DNA of 11,438 nucleotides from contig JAJJLU010004584.1 in assembly GCA_023807065.1 (NCBI GenBank), forward strand, positions 1 to 11,438, read 5' to 3'. Below the pieces are notes generated by a model. It had not been told where the DNA came from, searched no databases, and worked only from the letters and a program-made list of their open reading frames with translations. Shown here piece by piece: positions 1 to 8,563 of the stretch (within the stretch, counting starts at the first letter, position 1; each line of letters opens with the position of its first letter). The stretch is from Isotricha intestinalis. Its lineage: Eukaryota; Ciliophora; Litostomatea; Vestibuliferida; Isotrichidae. A program made the translations under genes and the position numbers.

Positions 1-247
1 TTTTCTAATTAAATAGTTTGGTGAATTAATTTATATTTGATAGAATTGAAATTATTGATATCTACTGTGCCATGGTATTTGAAATTATATTTTTGATTAA
101 TTTTCCATATCCTAATGGGTAACTTTTAAATTTTATTTCAAGAATATTATAATTTTTTTTTGTTTCTTTGTAAAATTCATTTGAAGTTAATAAATTAGGA
201 GATTCATTGGATATTATAAAAACAAAGAGTAAAATTAGTTTTTTCAT
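1..247 (-). pseudogene. Frameshifted gene for a small secreted or lumenal protein, cut by window edge
   Basis: The ATG at 247 opens a 61-codon frame starting MKKLILLFVFIIS, a basic-then-hydrophobic run that reads as a signal peptide, followed by a polar, lysine- and asparagine-rich segment. That frame stops at a TAG near 61. If one base is shifted around 100-105, where the plus strand has a run of four T, another frame continues with HGTVDINNFNSIKY and LIHQTI until a TAA at 9-11. This continuation is more protein-like than the original frame, so I read the locus as one gene with a single-base indel in an A/T run. The indel could be a real lesion or a sequencing error. I do not recognise the family; the alternating polar and hydrophobic pattern would suit a small beta-rich secreted protein. 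Bases 248-438 upstream show nothing clear. Confidence 0.4.
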
Positions 248-438
248 TTTAAGTAATTAAAATTCTTTCTTTATTTAAATGAAATAATTAAAAATTAAAA
301 AAGATATTAAGTAAAGCTGAAATAAAATAAAAGAATTATAAATAGTTCTTAAAAAACAAAAGATAATCATTTTTTCAATTATAAAGTTATCTATAACATT
401 TATTAATAAAAATATAGTTTTTGAAATTATTTTTACAT

Positions 439-1806
439 TTACATTGAATCCTTCTCTTTATCACCAAAATTTTTCAAAGGAATAAACTTAAATCAACTAT
501 AATTATATAATCTTAGATTTATTTTGAAATCTTTTTCAATAGGCTTAATAGATAATTTTGAAAATATAATATTTATATTGATTTAGAGTATATTTTATGG
601 GAGATGAGCATCTAAATTATAAATTATTTATTGGTTGGAATGAAATGAAAAATCAACAACAAAATATTATAAATTTTAACGATTAATTACATTTATAAAA
701 TTTAGAATTTATATGTAAAAAGAATTATCTATTATTAAATTAATTATTGGAATAATTATTAATTTTTGAATTATATTTATATATAAATTAATGAATATAA
801 AAAATTAAACATTAAATTTCTTTATTTAAAATGTAATATATATTGTCTGATAAATTAAATAAAATAGAAATATCAAAAAGAAAATGAAAACTAAAATCAA
901 TTTATAAAACAAGAAAAAAGAAAAATATAAATTTTTTAATAATATTCAACTACTTAAAGATTTTTTTTTAGAATAATTTTTTGTTTTAAATTTGAGTGTA
1001 AGTCTTTTCATAAATTGAATAATTTCATTTTACTTTTTCTTTTCTAATTGTAAATAATTCTTTTTGTTTTTTTTTTTATTTTTATCAAAATTTATTTTTA
1101 AAACAGAATAAAAGAAAGAAGCTTAGTTTCTAGGAATAATGATTATGAAAGCCTTGAATCTTCAAAAATTTTAAAATATATATTTTGAAAACAATTCACA
1201 AAAATGAAAATTAATAAACTAAAATTTTAAAAAATAGAGCCAAAATAGAAAAAGTTTTCTTTCTTTAATATCTGTTTTTTCATATTTTATATGGAATAAA
1301 TAAAATAAAAATAATTGATTGAATGAAATTATTTATAGAAGAAATTAAATATTGAAATAATAATTAAAATTTAGTTTTTTAAGAAAAGCATAAAAAATAG
1401 TTTTTAAAAATCCTTTTTCAAAAACTAAGATAGTTGATAAAATAATTTTTGTTTTTTTTTTCTTTAAAATTAATAATGAAAAAATAATTATAATAGATAT
1501 AATATTTAATCCAATTCTGAAAATATGATGACTATGATTTTGAATATTTAAAAAATAATTTTCATTTATAAGTAGTAAAGAAATTGATGCATTATATCTA
1601 AACAATAACTTTATGTTTTCTATATAATTAATGAAAATAAAACACAATTTATATAAATCATAATTTAAAATTTAATACAAAAAATTATTTTTTTTTTCCC
1701 AGTCCTCTAAAAATAAAGAATTTTCATTATTTCAAATATTATTGATTATAAATTAAATAATCTGTATTAATTTTTTATTGATATTATACTTGTATAAAAA
1801 CTTAAT
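439..1806 (-). pseudogene. Long single-frame relic of a multi-pass membrane protein
   Basis: One minus-strand frame (codons beginning at positions divisible by 3) stays protein-like from about 1806 to 439 with no frameshift, though it holds roughly two dozen stop codons. Its longest open part is 1345-1671, which includes NASISLLLINENYFLN, then the membrane-type run IISIIIIFSLLIL and a lysine cluster. Downstream in the same frame are KYEKTDIKERKLFLFWLY, a hydrophobic stretch at about 830-945 (FFLFYKLILVFIFFLIFLF), and KNFGDKEKDSM near 440-480. Upstream, at about 1690-1731, the frame reads NNENSLFLEDWEKKN. There is no in-frame ATG near the upstream end of the open part. Charged loops alternating with hydrophobic segments suggest a polytopic transporter or channel, but I recognise no family. 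At 826-1806 I count 12 stops in about 327 codons, against about one in ten expected for random sequence this AT-rich. The 439-825 part is weaker. Confidence 0.45.
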
Positions 1807-1916
1807 CTACGATATTTTAAAATTTGAAAAATCATTTTAATTAAAGCAATGTTAAAATAATAATTATATATTTTAATTTATGTTTTTTATATATTTGAAA
1901 AATAATTAAATTATGA

Positions 1917-2404
1917 ATATTAAATATCAATTTTATATGCTTTTTTGAAGCATTAATAGAAATAATAATATTATTAATTTTTTGATTTCTCATATATTTA
2001 ATATCATTAAATATTTATAAAAAGGAATCTTATTTTATAATTTAAAAAAATATTATTCCAACTAATAAATCTGATTTAATAATATTTATAATTATAATTG
2101 CTCCTATTTATTGTTTTAGTTTTTGTATTATAAAGTTATCAATATTAAAAATAGTTGAAAAGAGAAGATCAACTTATGTTATAAAAGGTAAAGATATAAA
2201 TAATTTATTAGTTTCAAGTGTTGATTTTTTTAAAATAAAAAAAAGAAATAAGTAATAAATTCACTAATAATAAATAGGATTTTTGATGTTATCGGTAGTT
2301 TAACATTCAGCCCAATTATGGTTTTTAATTTTAGTATTTTAATAAAAGTATAATTTTTTGAGTTAAGAGATAATAATGTAATATTATAAATTAAAGAATT
2401 AAAT
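1917..2404 (+). pseudogene. Relic of a membrane protein with about three hydrophobic segments
   Basis: A plus-strand frame runs from about 1917 to 2252 with a TGA at 1983 and a TAA at 2043. Its clearest part, 2046-2252, has 69 codons without a stop or an ATG. It reads KNIIPTNKSD, a hydrophobic segment LIIFIIIIAPIYCFSFCII, then a basic and polar stretch (KIVEKRRSTYVIKGKDINN). Upstream, CFFEALIEIIILLIF looks like an earlier membrane segment. After two stops at 2253-2258 the sense continues one frame over (2252-2350) with FDVIGSLTFSPIMVFNFSIL, then a TAA at 2351 and a short charged piece (FELRDNNVIL). The order of membrane segments and basic loops suggests a receptor or transporter fragment; the family is not recognised. 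It lies head to tail with the downstream GTPase gene, with about 260 bases of A/T-rich DNA between that show nothing clear. Confidence 0.4.
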
Positions 2405-2666
2405 TAAAAAAACAATTAAAATAATGATTTTTAATTATCCAATATCTATGGTAATAAAACATAATTTGTTATGTAAATAAATAACTCATCTATAAAGGTT
2501 AATATAATATTGAACCTATAATTATTAATTCAAATTATTTTGTTATTTAAATTAAAATTGTTTATTAATGAATAAAAATATATTTGATATTTTTCTTATT
2601 CAATATAATAATATTAATACTTCTCATAAATTCATAAAACAAATAATTATAATATAAATCAATTAA

Positions 2667-5600
2667 ATGGAAATATTAAAAGAAGATCCGGAAAAAACAT
2701 TTGAAAGAGTAAAAAAACATTTAAAAGAAATCCAACAAAAAATTGATGATTATTTATCATTTGAAATGTATTTTAATAAAGATGAACAAAATTTATTTGA
2801 ACAATTATTAAATGAATTTAAACCAAAATATGAAAAATTAATTGATATAAATAGATTTTCAATTCCAATTTTAGGAATGATAAGTTCAGGAAAATCATCT
2901 TTTTTAAAATTCCTTTTAGGAATTAATTATCTTGAATTTGGTCATGATATAACAACAAAATGTATAACAATTATTAGACATAAACCAATTAATAATCCAG
3001 AAATATACTCTGTTAAAATTATAGAAAGAAGAAAAGGATATTATAATTTTATTAAAAATAAAAAAATAAATGGTGATCCAAAAACAATAATTTCAGAAAG
3101 AAATAAATTTATTCTTAATAATAAACAATGTCCTAATCCAGAAGATTTTTTTATTATAATAGAAGTTAGAACTCTTTTATTTTATGGTGATAATTCAAAA
3201 TTTTCTAATTTATTTGAATTTTTAGATATTCCAGGTTTAAATGAAGGAAATAAAGATTCTGATGATTTTAGACATTCTAAATTTTTTAAAGAACAAATAT
3301 TACCTAATATTGCGGGGAATACTCAATTTTCTTTATTTTTATTTGATGCTCAAAATTATATAGTTAAAAATCATGCAGAAATTTATAAAGATTATATAAA
3401 TAAATATTTTCAAATGGAATTTATAAATTGTTTTTTTATTTTAAATAAAATTGATAAATTAGAAGATAAAGATAAAGAAATTAAATCTTTTGAAGAAAAT
3501 ATGCTTAAGAATAAATTAGGTATTGATTTATCAAAAAATTATATTGATTATATTAGTTCAACTCAGTTAACAGAAGAAAGAGAAAAAGATATTGATTTTC
3601 AACATTATTTAAAATATATTATAAATAAAAACCAAGGAGAAGAAAAAAATTTTTTGATTTATTTGGTTAAGCAATTAAATAAAGATTATAAAATTGAAAA
3701 AAGTGATTTACAAAAACAAACTTCAGCTCCATCAGTCGAAGAATCAAATGAAATAAATTTAATATTAAAAGAATTTGAAAATTTATCTGGAAAAGCAAAC
3801 TTTACAAAATTTTTAAAGGATTCAGATTATAAAAAATATTCAGAAATTTATCAAAAATATCATAATGCAACAATTGAAGAAAAAAGTAAAAAATTTGATG
3901 ATTTATATAATGCTTTTCATAAATCTTTTTCATTTGTCATTGAAGATTTAAAAAACATAATTAATAATAATGATATCCAAATAAAAATTGAAAATTTAGA
4001 AAAAACTATTGATAAAATTCCGAATAATATTAAAAAGGAAATTAATGAACAAAAGAGAATAATTAATGAAACATATAATGGACAAAATAATATAAATCAA
4101 TCTATAAAGATATTAAATAAATTAAAACCAATTATAAATGATTTATATAATCTTGGTCCTGAATTTGAATTTTTTTCTGATTTAAAAAAAGATTTTAATA
4201 TATTAGAACATTTTATTGAAAAAGATAGAAAAATTAGAATTCCATTTTTAGGAGGATATTCAACAGGAAAATCTTCATTATTAAATTGTTTAATAGGAAA
4301 AGATATTTTACCAACTGGAAGTGATGTTACAACTAATAGAGGAATAATAATAAGAAATAATGAACAAGGAAAATATATTTTATATAAAACAAAATTTATT
4401 AAAAAAGGTGATTATTATTGCTTTATAGAAAATAATATTATTATAGAATCACAAGAAAATAATTATGAAATTATTAAAACATTTTTAATAGAAGAAACTA
4501 AAAAAAATATAGATAAATCTGAAGATCTTTTTTTTATTTTATCTGTTCCTATATTATTTTTTGAATTTATGAATATTGATTCAAATATTAAAAATAAAAT
4601 TGAATTAATTGATTTTCCAGGAATTAATGTTGGAAACCCAATTTTTGAAGATGAATTATTTTATCCTCTTATAAATTTATGTGAGAGTTTTATTTTTATA
4701 AATGCTTATAATTTAATTAATAATAGTGATAATATTGAAATGATTCAACGAATTGTAAGCACAATTGAAAGTAGAAAAATAAATTTTGAATATAATTCTT
4801 GTCTTTTTATTTTAACAAAAAGTGATGAAATGGAAGAAAATATTAATCTAAATAAAATAAAAGAACAAATAGAAGATATATTATTTGGTGAATTTAAAAA
4901 AGGAACAATAAATTTTTTTACAAAATTTTATAATAAACAAAATCAAATTGAAGTAACAAAATTTTCAAGTAAATATTTTAAACTATATTTAGAAATTGTA
5001 AAAGAAATCCAAAATTTTAAAGATTTTATACAAAATCAAATTTATGAAATTATTGAAGAAGCAAAAGTTCAATATAAAACAGTTGATAATTTGATAAAAG
5101 AATTATCAGAATCAGTATCTAATTATAAAAAAAATAATTACTTATTAGAAAATGAAGGTGGAAAATTTGAAGGAATTGAAAAATATGAAAATGAATTAAC
5201 ACAAATATTGATACAAAATAATATAAGTCAAAATGAAATTGAAAAAAATAAAGGTTATTTTGAAGATATTATTAAAGATTATTCTTATATTTTAAATAAT
5301 TTAAGTTATAATAAAAATTTTATTTCTTCAAACGGAAAAAATTTATCTCAAATTTTAGAAAAAAAATTTCTGGTTTCGAATCAAATGATAAATAATCAAT
5401 TCAATCAAAAATTAAAAGATTTTTATGAAGCATTTAAATTAATTCATATAAGACTCAGAAAAAATAAAATAGTTGATGTATTAGAATCTAGAAAAAATAT
5501 GAATGAAAAGTTAGAATTGATAAATGAAGAATGTAAAGAAGTAATAAATGAAATAACACAATTAAGTGATAACTTTTTCCAATATTTTTATTCAGAAATA

Positions 5601-6143
5601 GATTATATAAATAAAAATTTAGAGAAAGAAGATGTTGACTTATCAAAAATAGAAACAGATATTAATAATTTAAAAGATACATATTATAATCAATTTCATG
5701 AACTAAAAAAAGGAATTGACTCAGAAACAAACAAATTTACTGAATTTATAAAATTAATTGTCCAAGAATCTGAAAAAGAAGAATTTGAATTAAATGAAAG
5801 TAGATTATCAAAAGAAGATTATTCCTCAGAGTTATCAGCTTTGAGTAATATTTTAAGAATTATATTTTTTCCAATTATTCTGAATTTAAAATCAATCGGA
5901 GATTCAATTATTACTTATTTTAAAAAAAAAGAAACAATTAAAAAAAACTTAAATAAATTTAAGAAAAAATTAAATGATGAAGAAAAAGAATTTAATTATT
6001 TTTTTTATGAAACATTAGGGAAAATTATGGAAGATGTAACAAAAAAAGTTAATAGGATATATAAATCAAGAGAATTTGTAAATAAAATAGAAAAAGAAAA
6101 ATTTGAACAATTATATGAAAAATTTAAAGAAATAATAATATAA
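2667..6143 (+). CDS. Tandem dynamin-like GTPase with two G domains, 1,158 residues
   Basis: This is a large GTPase that probably binds and reshapes or fuses membranes. The first G domain has a P-loop at residues 70-78 (GMISSGKSS), switch threonines at 96-97, DIPG at 187-190 and NKID at 260-263. The second has GGYSTGKSS at 529-537, a dynamin-type ILPTGSDVTT at 547-556, DFPG at 649-652 and TKSD at 717-720. All four motifs are intact in both. Between and after them lie long charged, probably helical regions (about 340-515 and 775-1060). A hydrophobic stretch at 1061-1086 (ILRIIFFPIILNL at its core) could be a membrane-inserting paddle, followed by a charged helix to the end. Bacterial DynA is a comparable fusion of two dynamin modules of similar length. 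An in-frame TAA directly precedes the ATG, fixing the start. The protein has no tryptophan. IRG- or GBP-like ancestry is possible; GTPase identity is firm. Confidence 0.9.
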   Translation: MEILKEDPEKTFERVKKHLKEIQQKIDDYLSFEMYFNKDEQNLFEQLLNEFKPKYEKLIDINRFSIPILGMISSGKSSFLKFLLGINYLEFGHDITTKCITIIRHKPINNPEIYSVKIIERRKGYYNFIKNKKINGDPKTIISERNKFILNNKQCPNPEDFFIIIEVRTLLFYGDNSKFSNLFEFLDIPGLNEGNKDSDDFRHSKFFKEQILPNIAGNTQFSLFLFDAQNYIVKNHAEIYKDYINKYFQMEFINCFFILNKIDKLEDKDKEIKSFEENMLKNKLGIDLSKNYIDYISSTQLTEEREKDIDFQHYLKYIINKNQGEEKNFLIYLVKQLNKDYKIEKSDLQKQTSAPSVEESNEINLILKEFENLSGKANFTKFLKDSDYKKYSEIYQKYHNATIEEKSKKFDDLYNAFHKSFSFVIEDLKNIINNNDIQIKIENLEKTIDKIPNNIKKEINEQKRIINETYNGQNNINQSIKILNKLKPIINDLYNLGPEFEFFSDLKKDFNILEHFIEKDRKIRIPFLGGYSTGKSSLLNCLIGKDILPTGSDVTTNRGIIIRNNEQGKYILYKTKFIKKGDYYCFIENNIIIESQENNYEIIKTFLIEETKKNIDKSEDLFFILSVPILFFEFMNIDSNIKNKIELIDFPGINVGNPIFEDELFYPLINLCESFIFINAYNLINNSDNIEMIQRIVSTIESRKINFEYNSCLFILTKSDEMEENINLNKIKEQIEDILFGEFKKGTINFFTKFYNKQNQIEVTKFSSKYFKLYLEIVKEIQNFKDFIQNQIYEIIEEAKVQYKTVDNLIKELSESVSNYKKNNYLLENEGGKFEGIEKYENELTQILIQNNISQNEIEKNKGYFEDIIKDYSYILNNLSYNKNFISSNGKNLSQILEKKFLVSNQMINNQFNQKLKDFYEAFKLIHIRLRKNKIVDVLESRKNMNEKLELINEECKEVINEITQLSDNFFQYFYSEIDYINKNLEKEDVDLSKIETDINNLKDTYYNQFHELKKGIDSETNKFTEFIKLIVQESEKEEFELNESRLSKEDYSSELSALSNILRIIFFPIILNLKSIGDSIITYFKKKETIKKNLNKFKKKLNDEEKEFNYFFYETLGKIMEDVTKKVNRIYKSREFVNKIEKEKFEQLYEKFKEIII

Positions 6144-6300
6144 TGTCTGTTTAAGGGTTATGGAAATAATTACTATTATTAATAAATTATTAAAAAAATA
6201 AAGTAATTAAATTTAAATAATTTGTTTTTTTTCAATTGATGAATAAATTTAAGAAATATTAATGTGTTTCATAATATTTTTAAATATGATATTATTAACT

Positions 6301-7198
6301 TCTGTATTTTTTATTCATTATAAAAAAATTTCAAATTATAAATTGATTTTTTGAAGTTTTAAAAAATTTGAATTAGGAAATAATCTAAATAAATTTATGA
6401 AAATTTTGATTAATTCTGAAAAAAAATGAAAATCCTTTTTTGAAAATGGAATGCTCTTAAAATTAAGAAAAGATTAGTTTACTAAATATAATAAAAAACA
6501 AAAGAATTATTAGTTGTATAAATCAATTTTTTTTAAATGATGTAAAAATAAAAAATCTATATTAATTATTTTTTTTCCTTATTGATATATAATTAAAATA
6601 ATTTTTCAAACAAAAATTGGTATAAAAAGCCTTTTTTTTTGAGTTATTTATTTTATATAACTATATTATATTTGATGATTGAATTTCAAAATCAAAAGGA
6701 TAAATAGAAACTTAATCATTTTTAATAATTTCTTTTCCTTCTAAATTCAATTCTTCAGATGCAATTTCTCAATTAATTTCTTTTCTTTTCAATGATTCTT
6801 TATCATCTTTCTTTTCTATATTTCTTAATATTCTCATTCATGTTTTTATTACTTTTAATTTCATTGTTTTTCTTTCCTCAAATTTCCATTAAATAAATGA
6901 TTGTATTTTCTTATTCTATCATCATTTTATTTTTTTTTAAATTTTCATAATTATGATTCATTTAATTTTTAACTTTCTTTTCCTATTCTTTATAAAACAT
7001 TTATATTGTATTAATTTTTCATACATCAATTTGTTTTCAATTAATTTATAATACATTTTTCATATATTCTCTTATAAATTTATATAAACCACAATTTCCA
7101 ATACAAATATTATTTTTATTAATTAAAACAGGAATTTTATAATTTCCCATTGTAATTATATCATCTTTAAAGTTACTTCCTAAAATAATTGCTCAAAA
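6301..7198 (-). pseudogene. Relic of an unidentified protein gene in two frames
   Basis: Two overlapping minus-strand frames look like parts of one decayed gene. The upstream part begins after a TGA near 7196 and is open for about 48 codons, reading AIILGSNFKDDIITMGNYKI, then PVLINKNNICIGNCGLYKFI, before a TAA. It stays protein-like for some way (QIDV, MFYKE) despite several stops. The sense then moves to another frame near 6860-6900, which carries WKFEERKTMKLKVIKT, MRILRNIEKKDDKESLKRKE, EIASEELNLEGKEIIKND and VSIYPFDFEIQSSNII, each separated by one TGA or TAA. The same frame goes on as a basic, phenylalanine-rich and hydrophobic tail to about 6301. The acidic and glycine-containing peptides are far from what A/T-rich noncoding DNA normally gives, so a coding past is likely. 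I do not recognise the family. The strip 6144-6300 after the upstream GTPase stop shows nothing clear. Confidence 0.5.
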
Positions 7199-7578
7199 AA
7201 TAAATTTTTTTTTGACTATTATCAATCAATTAAGAGGTAAGCCTAAAATTAAATAATATAATATAATTGATCATATAATGTTAGATTAAATAATATATAT
7301 AATAGAAAATGAAAAGATGATGATTATAAAAATGAAATTGAATCATCAAAATAAATTAATTTAAATTAAATAAAAATTAATAAATTACTAAAATAGGATT
7401 TAAATTAATAAATATCTAAAAAGGTAATCTATTGTTTTTAATTTAATTTTATTAATATATCTCATTGTTAATTCTGATTAAGATCTTGTAAGATCATTAA
7501 ATAACATTACAATTATTATTATCAAACATATATTTTATTAAATCAAAAATTATATTTGAATCTCTATTTCATTTTATT
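7199..7578. other. A/T-rich spacer with no supported gene
   Basis: Neither strand shows a reading frame that stands out from the stop density expected here. The only structure noticed is a short palindrome at 7482-7495, with arms GATCTT and AAGATC separated by two bases. Faint protein-like traces on the minus strand (for example MILQDLNQN near 7450-7510) are too weak to call. Confidence 0.5.
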
Positions 7579-7734
7579 TTATTCAAAAAAATTTAAGTTT
7601 ATTTTTCTCATTAAATATTTTCACCATAGAAGGATTTTTCCTGTTGAAAAAATTATAAATAAAAATATATCTGACTTTGAATAAAAGAGGAAAACTTTAA
7701 GTGAATACCAGAATTTTTTGATAATATTATTCAT
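7579..7734 (-). pseudogene. Short hydrophobic reading frame, probable gene fragment
   Basis: The ATG at 7734 opens 37 codons beginning MNNIIKKFWYSLKVFLFYSK and continuing through a membrane-type run (DIFLFIIFSTGKILLW) to a TGA at 7621-7623. The same frame then runs 13 further codons (KYLMRKINLNFFE) to a TAA at 7579-7581. The tryptophans, the glycine and the placement of charges look protein-like, and the TGA sits next to a genuine TGG tryptophan codon. It could be a small membrane protein, but a fragment of a decayed larger gene is more likely given the relics around it. Chance open frames of this size do occur in a window this long, so the call is weak. Confidence 0.25.
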
Positions 7735-7761
7735 ATAAAAAATACAAAAAAATAAATTATT

Positions 7762-8215
7762 ATGAATGATAATAATGGTGATAATATTTCAATATTAATT
7801 ATAATGAAAAGTATAATTTAAATGATATTCAGTATTGTGATTTTCAAATCAAAATTTTGATAGTAGAATATCAAAATTATCAAAAAAGTTTTTTAGTTGA
7901 TGATGATGAAAATGTTGATAAAGATGATAAAGAACAAAATAAATCTAATGAAAATAATTCTGAGAAAAATGAAGATATAGAAAAGAATAATAATAATAAT
8001 GAAAATAGATTAAGAGTCTTACAAAGAATGGAAAATTTTATGATTCTTTAAATGAAGAAGAAGATATTATTATTTCTACTACTTATATTGATCCTGATTT
8101 ATTTTTTTAGAAATTATTGATTTTATTGTTTTGTATTTTTAATTTAATTTATGTTCCTTTTTTATTGGGATTAAATACTATTCATTGTAGAAAAATTTTT
8201 TTCTTACTTTTACAG
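7762..8215 (+). pseudogene. Frameshifted relic with acidic N-terminus and ion-channel-like S1 segment
   Basis: Three consecutive frame segments on the plus strand fit one protein. The ATG at 7762 starts MNDNNGDNIS. A second frame (7785-8050) carries NEKYNLNDIQYCDFQIKI and YQNYQKSFLVDDDENVD, then a long acidic, asparagine-rich linker ending RLRVLQRMEN. A third frame (about 8027 on) reads GKFYDSLNEEEDIIISTTYI and DPDLFF, a TAG at 8108-8110, then KLLILLFCIFNLIYVPFLLG. An acidic cytoplasmic N-terminus, a short aspartate-proline motif and a hydrophobic helix containing VPF resembles the lead-in and first transmembrane helix of cyclic-nucleotide-gated or KCNH-type potassium channels; this is from memory and tentative. 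The A/T-rich sequence ends abruptly at about 8215 where a GC-richer island begins, although the last frame stays open to 8302. Two frameshifts and one stop argue against a working gene. Confidence 0.4.
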
Positions 8216-8224
8216 ATTAGAATC

Positions 8225-8252
8225 CCATTAGTGCTGTTCGCCGCTCAATGGG
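8225..8252. repeat. Inverted repeat able to form a hairpin at the island edge
   Basis: The arms CCCATT (8225-8230) and AATGGG (8247-8252) are perfect reverse complements around a 16-base GC-rich loop. Two further pairs are possible inside the stem if one base is bulged. It lies about 10 bases inside the left edge of the GC-richer island, where the 3' end of the island's minus-strand gene would be. It could be an RNA 3' structure or an element-end signal. Confidence 0.4.
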
Positions 8253-8272
8253 TGTGCTTAATCTTTGTCTCC

Positions 8273-8563
8273 ATCTTGTTAACTGATAGTCTCATCCATT
8301 AGTTCATCTCGGTGTTCTCTATGAGCATGCTGAACAACTCATTATATTCATCCTCTATCATATGATTACATGAAAAATTATTTACCAGTGAATGGTGATA
8401 ACTACCATGCCTAAAAATCTTATCTATAAGTGTAACAAGGACTCTCCGAGCCAACGCCTTCAAGAATGAGGACATCACTGCTAAATAGGTCCCATAATCC
8501 ACAAGTACCTGTAATATTATGGATCTTGTTAACAAATTTGCAAACTTTATTAACTATCAGTTA
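8273..8563. repeat. Pair of overlapping 11-base repeats, one direct and one inverted
   Basis: ATCTTGTTAAC occurs at 8273-8283 and again at 8523-8533 in the same orientation. TAACTGATAGT at 8280-8290, which overlaps the first copy, recurs as its reverse complement at 8553-8563, next to the second copy. The downstream copy of the second repeat covers the 3' end of the proposed intron. The pairing of two repeats about 250-270 bases apart suggests internal duplication and rearrangement rather than chance. Confidence 0.4.

Noticed and set aside
597..686. Plus-strand 29-codon frame beginning MGDEHLNYKLFIGWNEMKN
   Set aside because: It is protein-like but short, lies antisense to the long minus-strand relic, and continues only if TAA codons are skipped. 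It could be chance.
7857..8051. Stand-alone 64-residue acidic protein
   Set aside because: It starts at TTG, and the frame is open and protein-like upstream of that point, so it is the middle of a larger broken gene.
8117..8302. Plus-strand 61-codon hydrophobic frame across the island edge
   Set aside because: Its first half is the tail of the channel-like relic and its second half is antisense to the better-supported minus-strand gene of the island.
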